64,000 nt of DNA, taken from contig JALGAS010000011.1 in NCBI GenBank assembly GCA_023078685.1, positions 496,001-560,000 on the forward strand. Reading direction: 5' to 3'. The notes under the pieces are model-generated. The model searched no databases. It saw only the letters and a list, made by a program, of their open reading frames with translations, and was not told where the DNA came from. Shown piece by piece: positions 1 through 10,305 of this stretch. Each line of letters begins with the position of its first letter. Positions within the stretch are counted from its first letter, which is position 1. Source of the DNA: Neopestalotiopsis rosae (Eukaryota > Ascomycota > Sordariomycetes > Amphisphaeriales > Sporocadaceae). The position numbers and the translations under genes are program-made.

Positions 1-1210
1 CAATAACGGTGCCAGGGACACTGCCACTGCCTGACACAGTTAAAGTTCCCGCAACTGGACCCGTTGTAGTTTGGGTAACTGTACCGGCGGATGTTTGGGT
101 GACAATAACCGTTCCGGGGACGGTGCCACTTCCTGATACGGTCGAAGTGCCTGGGACGTCACCAAATGTAGTCACTGTATTGGTACTCGCGGGCGTCTGA
201 GTGACGATCACTGTCCCCGGAATCCAACCGCTTGCAGGTACTGTCGAAGTTCCTTGCGCAGGTCCAGTGGTTGTAACGGTGATGGTGGCGCCCGGAGCAA
301 CAGTAATGATAACAGTTCCTGGGGTACTACCGGTAGCGGGTACCGTCGAGGTCCCGGCAACGGGGCCAAAAGTAACCGACGTTGTTGTGCTAGGGACTTC
401 AGTGGTGATCACGGTGCCAGGAGTGCTATCGCTTGGAGAGACTGTGGAGGTTCCCGAGGATGGGCCAAATGTGGTAACGGTAACAGTGCTAGCAACTTCA
501 GTGATGACAACGGTACCAGGAGTTGAACCACTAGCGAGTACGGTAGAAGTTCCTTGCGCAGGACCAAAAGTAGTGGTTGTGATTGTGCTAGGGACGTCGG
601 TGATAATGACGGTGTTGCCGTTGGTGCCCGTGCCCGTGATGGTTGTGATCCCTGGCTGCGGACCAAAAGTTGTCTGAGTAATTGGCTGTCCAGGAACAAG
701 TGTAAGAATAACAGTTCTGGGAATCGATCCTGATGCCGGAATTGTACTCGTTCCTGGGATGGGACCCTGATTGGTGGAAATTAGATTCTTTTCATCATCC
801 GTTTGTGGATTGAGGAGAGAGTAGACTCACAAAGGTCGTCGTCGTCACGGTGCTTGCTGGAACGGTAGTTATGATGATGGTCGGGGGGTTGCTACCACTT
901 TGCGGAACCGTTGTTGTTCCTACCATAGCATTAGCCGATTTTGTCGCATTTTCAAGACTGAGCGCTCTCATGCCCGGAAAGATCGGAGAACGATATACAT
1001 ACCTGCTACCGGTCCAGGCGTAAAGACTGTTGAAGGCACGTCTGTAATCACCACAGTGTTTGGCGTCGTCCCTGTTCCTGTAATTGTGGTCGTGCCCGGC
1101 AGCGGTCCAGTCGTGAATTGGGTGACTGGTTGACCGGGAACCTGGGTTATAACTATAGTGCCGGGAATAGTACCACTTCCAGAGACTGTGGATGTTCCCG
1201 GGACAGGACC
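1..1210 (-). repeat. Type B tandem protein repeats (about 33 residues, GP..GTSTV..GSG.PGTVVIT..)
   Basis: At least eleven diverged units can be read in the coding strand: eight in the last exon present (1-766), the rest across the exons at 831-919 and 1003-1210. Each unit starts GP (one starts GD) and carries a Thr-rich TVTTT linker. Units differ at many positions, so they are old rather than recently duplicated. The array continues beyond the left edge. Confidence 0.75.
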
Positions 1211-3613
1211 TATATAGTCGTTAGTATAGTCCATGATGAGCGGAGTGATGAACTTACCAAATGTGGTGCTGGTAATGGTACTCGGTGTCGCTGAAGGTGT
1301 CACAAAGGTAATGATTGTAGGAGTGCCACCACTCGTAGCAGGCTGTACTGTCGTAAGACCCGTGGAAGAGGCCGTCAAGGTCTCGAAAACAGGCTCCACG
1401 CTGAACGAGGTAACAAAAGTAATCACAGTTGGCACCCCACCATTCGATGGTGTCAGCGTGCTGAGTCCAGTGGTGGATGCTGTAGACGTGATTGTTGATG
1501 GTACAACAAAAGTGATAACGGTGGGTGTGCCTCCACTGGTGGCAGGCTGCAAGGTAGTTACACCCGTGGTCGAGGCAGTCATAGTTTCAAAGACGGGCTC
1601 TACACTGAAAGAAGTCACAAGTGTCACGACAGTAGGGATACCGCCGCTTGAGGGTGTCAGTGTGATGAGACCGGTAGTGGATGCCGTAGACGTAATGGTA
1701 GTCGGTATAACAAAGGTAATAATGGTCGGAGTACCGCCACTGGTAGCAGGCTGCAATGTTGTGAGACCCGTGGTGGAAGCTGTCATGGTCTCGAAAACAG
1801 GCTCCAAGCTGAGTGATGTCACAAAGGTGACAACCGTTGCCGTTCCTCCAGATGTAGCTGGCTAATGATTGATCAAGGTCAGCATGATATGTTACGGTGT
1901 AGTAGAGTGAAGTAAGAGACTAATACGTACAGGGATCGTTGTTAGACCTGTTGTGTTTGCCGTCTGTGTGATGGTCGTAGGAGAAGGAGTAGATACAAAG
2001 GTGATGATCGTCTCGGTGCCTCCAGTCACTGTGGGAAGGATGGTGGATAGGCCTGTCATGCCGTCGAATGAAGTCACAGTGACGGGTGAAGGTGATGTGA
2101 CAAATGTAATGACTGTCTGTGGTCCTCCCCCAGTCCCAGTTGGTAGTGTAGTCAGGCCAGTAGCTGTTGCTACTTGAGTGATGGTTGTGAAGCTAGCAGT
2201 GATGATGGAGGTTGAGGTAACTGTGGTGGTGGCGACGCAGGTAATGACAGTACCAATACCACCACTGTATGCTGGAGGTACAACGGTCTGATAGGGTGCA
2301 GGACCATATGTTGTGACCGTGACGCATTCATCGCAGGTTGGGTAGACTCCTGTGACGACGGTAGGCATACCGCCACTCTCTGACGGCTGTAGTGTGGTAC
2401 AGTATGGAGTCTCCAGGGTTGTCGTTAGAGTGATGCACCCAACACAGGGTGGTGCTGGATGTTCTCCATAACTTGGATAGGAGTCAGAACCGCCCTCTGG
2501 AGACACTCCCTCTGTTGCATATGGCTCTTGTGGCGAAAAGTAGTCCATGCTTGGGTAAGAATCGGTACCAGAATCCTGTTCATCACTTCCATAACTATTG
2601 TCTGATCCAGTATCATATCCAGAAGGGGAGGCAGAACCAACAGTGTAGCTGCCACCTCCGTTAGGAGTGGCTCCAGAGGCATCGTAAGCAGAACCGCCAG
2701 CGTCGAAGGTTGGATAGCTCTCCGAGCCACTACCTGAAGCCTCATATCCGGGTGTGGGACTGGGATTGGCTTGAGAATAGTGGCCACCAGTGGACTGACT
2801 GCTGGTGTTGTAGTCACTGCCATCACCAGAAGACTCATAGCCACTACTGCTTCCAGAGGAATCATAACCGCTGCTACTTCCAGAAAAGTCATATCCACTG
2901 CCACTATCGGATGACTCATAGCCGCTGGAAGAAGAGGCTGAGTCACCTGCAGAATAGCCCCCAGAAGGATAGTTTCCACCACCGCTCTGTGTTGGATATC
3001 CTGTAGGGGAAGAGCCTGAGTCACCGGAAGGGTATTCCCCAGTAGGATAGGTTCCAGCAGGGTAGTCACCGGTAGGATAGTCGCCAGCGGGATAGTTTCC
3101 ACCATTGCTCTGAGATTCATATCCGGTAGGGTAAGAGCCTGTGTTACTATCGTCGTAGTCCGCAGCAGGATAGTCATCGGGAGTTTCATAGCCACTCCCA
3201 CTGCCACCGCCAGAAGTCTCATAACTACTGGGGGAGGAAGCTGAACCAGAAGGATAGTCCTCAGCAGGATAAGAGCCAGTAGAATAATCACCAGCACCAT
3301 CGTGTGACTCATACCCGGTTGGGGAAGATCCTGAATCACCAGCCGGATATTCCTTGCCAGAGTATCCTGAACCTGCGCCGCCATTCGAAGGGTAAGAGCC
3401 AACATCTGGCTTGGGACCAGGAGTATCTTCTGATGAGTAAGGCGATGAGTCTACAATCGTGGACATGGTAAGTATGGTATTGGGTTTTGTGCCTTTTCCA
3501 CCATTGCATCCTCTCCGTTTGTGTCGAGAAGGTTTTTGATACGGATTTGCCTCCTGAGGCAGTCCCAGAGCCAAGCCCACGGCGACTAGAACAAACACAG
3601 CCGCAGTGCGCAT
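1..3613 (-). CDS. Repetitive Ser/Thr/Gly/Tyr-rich secreted cell-wall-type protein (3' partial)
   Basis: Model: complement(join(<1..766, 831..919, 1003..1861, 1931..3613)); all three introns (64, 83 and 69 nt) have GT-AG ends, TAAT/CTGAC branch points and consistent phase. The ATG at 3613 is preferred to an in-frame ATG at 3709 because it opens directly on a signal peptide (MRTAAVFVLVAVGLALG). A short basic stretch (KPSRHKRRG) follows, then about 330 residues of Tyr/Ser/Gly/Pro-rich short repeats (SGYES, YPAGD, YPTGE). A Cys-containing linker (CVGC, CDEC) leads to two families of Thr/Val-rich repeats: type A with TTLQPATSGGTPT...ITFV, and type B with GP-P-GTSTV-GSG-PGTVVIT. Type B runs off the left edge. 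Composition and design are those of fungal adhesin or glycoprotein wall proteins; a GPI signal cannot be checked because the C-terminus is outside. No catalytic domain seen. Exact function unknown. Confidence 0.8.
1290..2180 (-). repeat. Type A tandem protein repeats (TTLQPATSGGTPT..ITFV)
   Basis: Units alternate between two related forms: one with SVEPVFETMTAST followed by PATSGGTPT, the other with STITSTASTTGL followed by a SGG/NGG-PTV core. About eight to ten units lie in the exons at 1003-1861 and 1931-2180, with an intron between them. These are protein-level repeats inside the wall-protein gene, not a mobile element. Confidence 0.65.
2465..3460 (-). repeat. Low-complexity Tyr/Ser/Gly/Pro coding repeat
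   Basis: The N-terminal third of the wall protein is built of short imperfect repeats with regularly spaced Tyr: SGYES/SGYDS in one half and YPAGDYPTG in the other. Both strands stay open over long distances here because of the repeat composition, so opposite-strand open frames in this stretch are artefacts. Confidence 0.7.
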
Positions 3614-3733
3614 CGTGTCAAAGAGTTGAAAGAAAAGCAAACAAGATGAACGAATGAATGAGTGTGGAGAGGAGTAACTGGGTGATCTGTTCATTGAACC
3701 TATCAACAAGGAGTAAAGTGGAATAATCGCGGT

Positions 3734-3742
3734 GTTATATAG
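3734..3742 (-). promoter_or_regulatory. TATA-like box of the wall-protein gene
   Basis: CTATATAAC on the minus strand, about 120 bp upstream of the ATG at 3613. Sequence match only. Confidence 0.4.
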
Positions 3743-5453
3743 ATTGAGCCAGTCGTCCTCTCTGAGCCAACTGAGACTGAGTCTGTGGCGACTCCATCAG
3801 TTCTCCTTGTTTCCTTCTCGTGTCGATGAAGTTGTCTGTTCCCAGCACTCTGTTTCAGGCCTTTGCCATCAAGCTTCAATTGTATGTTGCTTCTCATGAA
3901 ATAAGAATTACTCTCCAAGGACTTGACTTGAATCCCCAAAGGTCTTGATACACAGTGATCCTAGAGAATGAAAGGAAAACCCTGCGTCAGCTTCCTTGTA
4001 GTTTATACACAATCTCCGTCGGAGACAGAAGATGGATAACAACCATTTCTGAATGCTCCACGAGGACTTCACGATCGGACTTTACCTTGATTGCGGAGAT
4101 TGGTGCCGAGGCTTATGGACAACGATGACAGGTAGAAATAATGCATCAAATCGTCTGGAAAGCACAAGTGGCAAAGGGCCATCTCTAGCCTAGCCAACAT
4201 TTAACGGAATATGCGCTGGGACTACGCATCGTGCAGACCAGCGAATTGTCAGGATGCAATGCCCCGGGAGATTTCACGTGTCAATCTGATGTTCCTTTTT
4301 CAAGTTTGAATTTGCGAGCGGTTGACGAATGCGGTATCTCAGCTCAGCCAAACAAACTCTATATCCCGCTACTCTATTACCAAATATCATGACGCTCCTT
4401 GTCAACGGATATACCAGTTATGTTTGCATTATGGAACTTGTGAGGTGCCTGGACGGATTACAATTATCGGATAAGCGCGCAGAACGGTCCGAAAAAATCA
4501 CTGCGCTTTGTGCGCGTGGCGATGAGGGTATGAGAGCGGAGCATGACAAGACGGGCCGCCGTTATGCAAAGGTCCATTCTCGAATCCAGTAACTCTTCAG
4601 AAGAAGAAAATCAACAAAGTCAAGACAAGACCATAAGATACCCAATCCCCCACCGCTCGCCACGGGTCACGACGGACCCAGCCAGAGAAGCTGATTGATG
4701 CAGGGGGTTAAGGGGTTCTGAGCATCTGGGAAGTAGGTCAGCTACGAAGAAGTGAAGATACAATATAGGATGATAGCACATGTATCATCGGCAGTCAGGC
4801 TCGTAGAACAGCCCTACAAATCAATTCACAGGCTATGTTTGAACTGCTGTGCTCCAAACGAGCCCTATATGCACAGCTGGGCTGTAGGGCTCACCCAAAG
4901 GCGGGACAGGGAGGACGAACTTTGAAATATCGGCCGTGTTCCAAACTCTAAGAAGTGACGGGATGTTGCCCAAAATGTATCCTTGCATAAAGGCAAAATT
5001 GTCACAAGGATTCGGATAACCCTCCGCTCCGTGGTAGACACCTACACAGCCCTAAGGGCCCATTCATACTGGATTATGAGGGCACGTTGGCACACGACTC
5101 TGCGGCTAGCGTACTTTTTCCTTTTTCTTCTCGGTTATTTCGACCTGCCAATCAAGACGTAGTGCCTGGGCATGCCTGAGCATCCCGCGAACTTTCACTT
5201 GGCGGCGCTTGGGGGGGAGCTTCAATAGGTAAAGGTGCCAAGAGAACAGTGCTGTGCAAGACTGTTCCGTAGAAGCAACAACTTTCCTGCAGGTGTGTAC
5301 GACTCTGCTCGTATTTCGCTGGTTCCCAGCAAACTTCATGGGGATGGATGTCTCACCTTCATGTTTTCATGAACAAGCTTGACCAGTTCATTTACGTTCT
5401 GCAAGGGACACGCTTTTCGGTCACTCCTGCATTATCAGAGGCTCTGAACCACG
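3743..5453. other. Intergenic region between divergent genes
   Basis: Promoter region shared by the wall-protein gene (-) and the hydrolase gene (+). Open frames here (for example 4329-4592) are short, show no domain or splice-consistent extension, and are not called. No RNA gene or repeat was recognised. Confidence 0.6.
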
Positions 5454-6780
5454 ATGACTGCACCACAAACTTTTGTCCAAGACCCCCGATTCGACAGGGT
5501 GTTTATGCTACCCGCAGATCTGCCCAGTGGCCGCACAAACCCCTTCACCCTTCAGTATAGCGACTATGGATACCGAAACGAGACAAATCCTGAAGAAGAA
5601 AATGTTTTCCTCTTCTTTGGGTCGTTACTAGGGTCGCGACTAGTTCATATTGCCAAGGATGAGCTTGCTAAACAAAACCGAATCCGCATCATCAATCCAG
5701 ACAGGTAATAATTCTAAACCAATTTCTACCCCTCACCTCCCAATCACGGAGCCAATGTACCTGATCGGTTGCGCTTCGACTTTCATGACACAAAATCTGT
5801 CACTCCCCGATATATCCCACATTTACCATGAGACGTAATAGCTTACCCTGAGTATTGCTAGACCCGGGATAGGCGGTACTGATATCGTGAAGCCGGAATG
5901 CTTGATGGTTCTATGGCGAGGTATTCCGACGCCCTCAGGCTGTCCCCAGAAGTATGAAGAGCTCTAACAAGTCGTGTACGAAAATACAGAAGCCATTCTA
6001 GCTTTGCTGCAACATCTAGACATCAAATATGTATCCATTGGATGCCATAGCGGCGGCACTATATCAGCGCTTGACATGCTGCTTCATCACCCTGAAATTC
6101 TCCCACCTGACAAACCCGGCTACATTGCCATCGGGTCACCTTGGATCTTGCCTGCACATAGCGGGTCAACGATGATGTCCATTGTTGAATGTCTCCCACG
6201 CGGTGTCATTAGTCAGGCAGACAAGCTTGCAAGATTGATCAACAATCATGTTGGTCCCATGGTTGGCGTCAGCGTCGGGATGAGCTACGCCATAGTCGCC
6301 AGACTGTTACCGTCGCCGCCTCCAGATGGTGTTGAAGAAGATTCGCGTCCGCCTCAGAGAAGCAGCACACTTGAAGAGAGGTTATGGCCAGAAATAATTC
6401 AGCGAATATACGATTCAAATATCAGGGGAATATCAAACGATGCCATTCTTTTCTTGCAAAAGGGCTGTTTCAGCCAATCAGGATGGGGTGACTGGGGCGA
6501 CTATGACAAACTTATCCCCCGCTTAGGTGGTATGCTTCGCTCGTCCGGGCGGAACCTCCGAGTTGATGTGTTTCATGCCGAGAAGGATTCTCTTGTTGGT
6601 TATGCTGGTTCAAAGGGATCTCAGTGGTTTGATAACTGTTGGCAAGCAGGGAATGAGGATGTCATTGACTATAGGAGCACGACGGTTGTCGGGGCAGACC
6701 ATGATGGGATATGGAGCTTGAAGTGGAGTGCAGTGGAGACAGTGTTTGAAAGCATTAGTGGAATTGTCGAAGTTGTTTGA
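5454..6780 (+). CDS. Alpha/beta hydrolase fold protein
   Basis: Model: join(5454..5704, 5862..5920, 5972..6780), 372 residues. It has the fungal alpha/beta-hydrolase layout: NPDRPGIGGTD before the nucleophile strand, the nucleophile elbow CHSGG (Ser about 130), an acidic residue in AEKDS (about 309) and the catalytic His in GADHDG (about 347). There is no signal peptide, so it is probably intracellular; substrate unknown. The first intron (157 nt) is long but has good phase. The second is the weak point: between WRG and VVYENTEA the frame contains a TAA at 5965, removable only by a 51-nt intron (5921-5971) with donor GTATTC and acceptor ACAAG. If that intron is not real, the gene is interrupted. 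The Ser-Asp-His set and the C-terminal half look intact, which favours a functional gene. Confidence 0.75.
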
Positions 6781-7792
6781 TCGAAAGGGCCGTGCTACCG
6801 TCTAATCATTATTTCGACTATAGCTTCCAACAAAGGGACTCAATTTCATGTTCTGAGCATCATAGGTATGTGAGGAACAGCTTTGTCACGGCCTTGATAA
6901 TGTTGTACCAATAAATCAATTCGATCCATTCTTGACATAGTGGTGAAGGAAAACTAGATATAACTACCTAGGTACTTAGTAAAGCTGACATGTAGCTCAA
7001 CCCGAAATCGCTGTAAGGCACATCATGGGACTGTCTCAGGATGGCAGCGAAGAGGGGAAAAGAGAAAAGTCAGGTTTTGATAACCGTTGTTTATGTAACT
7101 GCGTTTCATCGGGAAACGACGCAGTTCAAAAAAAGAAAAAAGAAAAAAAAGCTTAGCAATTCTCTCATGTACCATTTCTGGTAACTGATACCATATTGCC
7201 CAGTCGTACTTCATCACGGTCATCATCTTATGAAAGTCCTAGTACAGGGTGCCTCAGGCGGCACCATTATCTGTAATGTATGATCTATCACATAGCCGTG
7301 CCCAACTTACGGTTCTACTCCATTAAAGACATGCATGAGTGCTAAAGAAATTCGGCTAATTATTGTGATAATCCGTGATCAAATCCAATTTGATAAAGTT
7401 GATACTCGCTGAACATCAGAGAACGATACGACCAGTATTCAAATCAAAAGTAGAATTAAAGATAGTCTGCTTCTGAGAAAATAGTGTGTAAACAAACAGA
7501 CTTGATGACCCCTTCCGTGTGTCACCCGAAGGGTGCTCTATTGCACCAGCCACAGGTGGCGCATCAGAGAAAGGTGGAATGAATCATTTCAACGTGCCAC
7601 AGTGTAAGAGAAGGTGGACCATAGCAGAAGAAAATGATATAGGTCAAGTGGATGCCTCCTTGTGACAACATAAAAGTTCGCAAAGGCTAGATGAAACCAG
7701 ACACAATTTGGTGCGTAGCTGAACACCCTTTGTCCCTAAAATGTCCAGAAAGATATTTGCATAGCTCAAATGGAGTGTACAAGGCCGAGTTA

Positions 7793-7836
7793 GCTTTCAC
7801 GTCCATAATACATTGCTTTCACGTCCATAATACATT
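7793..7836. repeat. 22-bp perfect tandem duplication
   Basis: The unit GCTTTCACGTCCATAATACATT occurs twice head to tail (7793-7814 and 7815-7836), about 220 bp upstream of the ATG at 8058. Each copy carries CACGTC, so the duplication doubles a possible bZIP/bHLH-type core. Function is inference. Confidence 0.85.
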
Positions 7837-7950
7837 GTTTCTTTGTACAGCCACGCGTGCTTAAGACTTGATCTTTGTGATCGTCGGATTCATTGTTTAT
7901 CTCGCTCAATACTCAATGGATGCTTCAGCTCGATACCGCCCTCACTTCTC

Positions 7951-7958
7951 TATATAAT
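7951..7958 (+). promoter_or_regulatory. TATA box of the orphan gene at 8058
   Basis: TATATAAT about 100 bp upstream of the ATG, a usual fungal spacing. Confidence 0.5.
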
Positions 7959-8057
7959 GGAAGCACGGCATCGAAGTTGAGATTGTATAAACCTCATTTC
8001 TCTTTTACGTCTTGAATTCCGCTCTCCATAATCAACAGGGTTGAATCATCGACAAAA

Positions 8058-8777
8058 ATGGATTCTCAATACAGCTCAGGCTCCTGGTTTTCCTATTCGC
8101 CACTCCGCGAAGAATCTGAGTATGAGGTAGAGTATCAATCCGGAATCGAGGACAGCACTTCCGAGGGATCTGAACAAAGTGGTCCTGTTGGTATTCAGGG
8201 AGATTCAAGCAGTCAAGACGGCTCTGGTATTGCCACAAGCTCGTCTGACGAAGACCGCAGCGGGTCCGACTTCCTCGACGACATGACAGTGAGCAGATTC
8301 AACACACTTGCCTTTTCTGCACTGGAGCTTTATTCTGAACAGTTCGACACAACTACTCTGTCCCTCGCTTTGCCATCAGAGCAGGCTAGATGCCATTCAT
8401 TACTCATCGATCTAGTCGATGCCATGTGCGACGAGCTCGAGGGGAATGGAGACCGGAATGAAGTAATCCAAGCGCAAAGGATATTCAGGGACTACGAAAT
8501 GTTCTTGGTCCGACGATTACGTTTTGCTAATCCTGTCAGAGTTGGACAGGCCGTGTTGGAATACAACACTGGGGCAAGGATCGCGGCTGGCAGTCGGCGG
8601 CGCTCTCGGCGCATTGCTGGTCAAACTCCTTTGGTGCATATGGACAGGGTGGTTCGATCCCGGCCGGACGAGTTCATTGTCAATGCTGTGGTGGTGGCTT
8701 GGGATTCGTTCTCTCGTCGTCTTCAGATGAGCAGGAACCCGTCTGAGACTACTAGTAGTGAGTCCTCCCCTTCTTAA
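8058..8777 (+). CDS. Hypothetical acidic, Ser-rich protein (orphan)
   Basis: Single exon, 239 residues; the ATG has a good context (ACAAAAATGG) and a TATA box 100 bp upstream. Residues 1-75 are Ser/Glu/Asp-rich and probably disordered (SSSDEDRSGSDF). Residues 80-160 look helical (LPSEQARCHSLLIDLVDAMCDELEG). A basic patch follows (GSRRRSRRIAG, about 177-187), and the tail is Ser-rich. No signal peptide, membrane segment or known domain recognised. The acid-helix-base arrangement would suit a nuclear protein, but that is only inference. It could be lineage-specific. Confidence 0.6.
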   Translation: MDSQYSSGSWFSYSPLREESEYEVEYQSGIEDSTSEGSEQSGPVGIQGDSSSQDGSGIATSSSDEDRSGSDFLDDMTVSRFNTLAFSALELYSEQFDTTTLSLALPSEQARCHSLLIDLVDAMCDELEGNGDRNEVIQAQRIFRDYEMFLVRRLRFANPVRVGQAVLEYNTGARIAAGSRRRSRRIAGQTPLVHMDRVVRSRPDEFIVNAVVVAWDSFSRRLQMSRNPSETTSSESSPS

Positions 8778-10305
8778 TGCTGATAGAGACATGATGTGGT
8801 GGCTTCCAATGTGTCGCTTCCATTGCCAAGGTAAGAATGATATTTACCAAACCTGATTCCTGCACCAGATTGGGAATGAAAGTTATAGATGACAGTTGGT
8901 AGCTGAAGCTATTCATGAATATGTAAAGTTATTCTAAACTTAATGGCGAAGCGGCTTGCAGAGACAGTAGTTATGTGATTTAACTTATCCAGATGGAGTG
9001 CTACAATTAATGTGACATACGCTGTGATAGTCCACAGTATGCGCATGCAGTCTCGAACCATGTACCATGGAAGTTCTGCCGAAATTGAAAGAACTTGTCG
9101 AGGCCGGGCGAAACGAGGGGAATCCGAGTGGCCTTTCCACTCACAGCGTCCTGCCCAGAACGACTTGGTGTTTCAACCGGCAAACTGCGCCGCCACCCTC
9201 GCGAACCATCGCTGATTCTTACTTGAAGAAAATAATTACAGTCTCTTCAACATAGTCTAACCTGAGTGAGGGCATGATGAAGTTATGATCTGATCCCGCA
9301 TACATTGGGCGCTTGCCAAGCAGAGTCATCCGAACGCAAAGTCCCAGCTATGAATAGGGCCTCATGCTAACTCCAGGGCCGCCAAATGGCAAGGACTTGC
9401 CCACGAAAAGTATGAGAAGCTTGGCCCTTAGTCATGCTCACTGAAAGTCTGCAATTGAGTCTCCCAGTGAGTGCGTTGCTTGGTTTAGGCTGCAAAATCC
9501 CCTCAAGCCTGATGTTGTACGTAAGGTAAATTTGATGCCCGTGTCCATGACTAGATGGCGGTGAACTATACCCACTCATGCTTGCCGAGGACTGCAGAGG
9601 CATGACTGCTTACTTTGGTATAGTGTATGCAGTTCTAGAAATAGCTGTTCTGTTGGTGACTAGCGCCAGCTGAAAACTTGACATGCATCTCAGCTGAATC
9701 GACGCAAGGAGACTCCGACCCTCAAACCCACTTTTGACGACAACCTCAGTCTGACAGATGCATGTCTCACCGAAATGTGACCATAATTATCTGTTTCGCG
9801 TCTCGAAATCATGAGCTAGCCTCTTGATGGGCGATTGTGTTGCGGATGCCTCGTGAGCAATTCCCACCCTCCCCCTAGACCCACTGGATGATTGATCGGA
9901 CTTCTCGAGTCTGAAGGATCGTGCCCCCAAAACACCAAACTTGTGACTCTATTTCAAGGCCACTCCTGCTTGTTGCCTCGTTCAGGCGATTTGTAAAGAT
10001 TGCTTGATTGGAAGCATACAAGTGTTTTCCTCAACGCCACAGCCTCTTGGCCCCATGGCCTGTGGAATTACACCCACCCATGTGTGTGTCTATAGTGCAT
10101 AAGTTGTCTTCAGTCTGCTGAGTACTATGCGAATCTCATTGCCCATGTCCAATTTGATTAGATATAAAATGGGCTAAGTCCAAGGAGAGTTATAGCATAT
10201 GAAATTCGGACTGTTGTTGGAAATCGAGACGTTGCTTTTGCCATATACACGCGACAATACCTGTTCTCAATCAACGACACATCTACCTACGAGAAAGTCT
10301 CTACC
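8778..10305. other. Intergenic region
   Basis: About 1.5 kb with only short chance frames (9012-9255 and 9367-9603 on opposite strands). Nothing recognisable except the TATA-like site near 10163. Confidence 0.6.
10163..10168 (+). promoter_or_regulatory. TATA box of the DUF6536 gene
   Basis: TATAAA about 140 bp upstream of the ATG at 10306. Confidence 0.45.

Larger units (their letters stand above)
6781..8057. other. Intergenic region, AT-rich
   Basis: Holds an A-rich tract at about 7128-7151, a 22-bp tandem duplication (7793-7836) and the promoter of the next gene. No coding potential beyond short chance frames. Confidence 0.6.

Noticed and set aside
201..677. Plus-strand open frame opposite the wall-protein repeats
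   Set aside because: Mirror of the repeat composition; the minus strand has the signal peptide, splice sites and repeat logic.
1233..1865. 210-codon plus-strand frame
   Set aside because: Antisense to the type A repeats, opens only because of the repeated codon pattern.
2425..3405. 326-codon alternative minus frame
   Set aside because: Another frame of the Tyr/Gly-rich repeat; it has Leu/Met-rich pseudo-composition and no signal peptide.
4329..4592. 87-codon frame
   Set aside because: No domain, no promoter or splice support.
8640..8670. tRNA-like GGTTCGATCC
   Set aside because: Only the T-loop-like motif is present, and it lies inside the coding frame at 8058-8777; no acceptor or anticodon arm.
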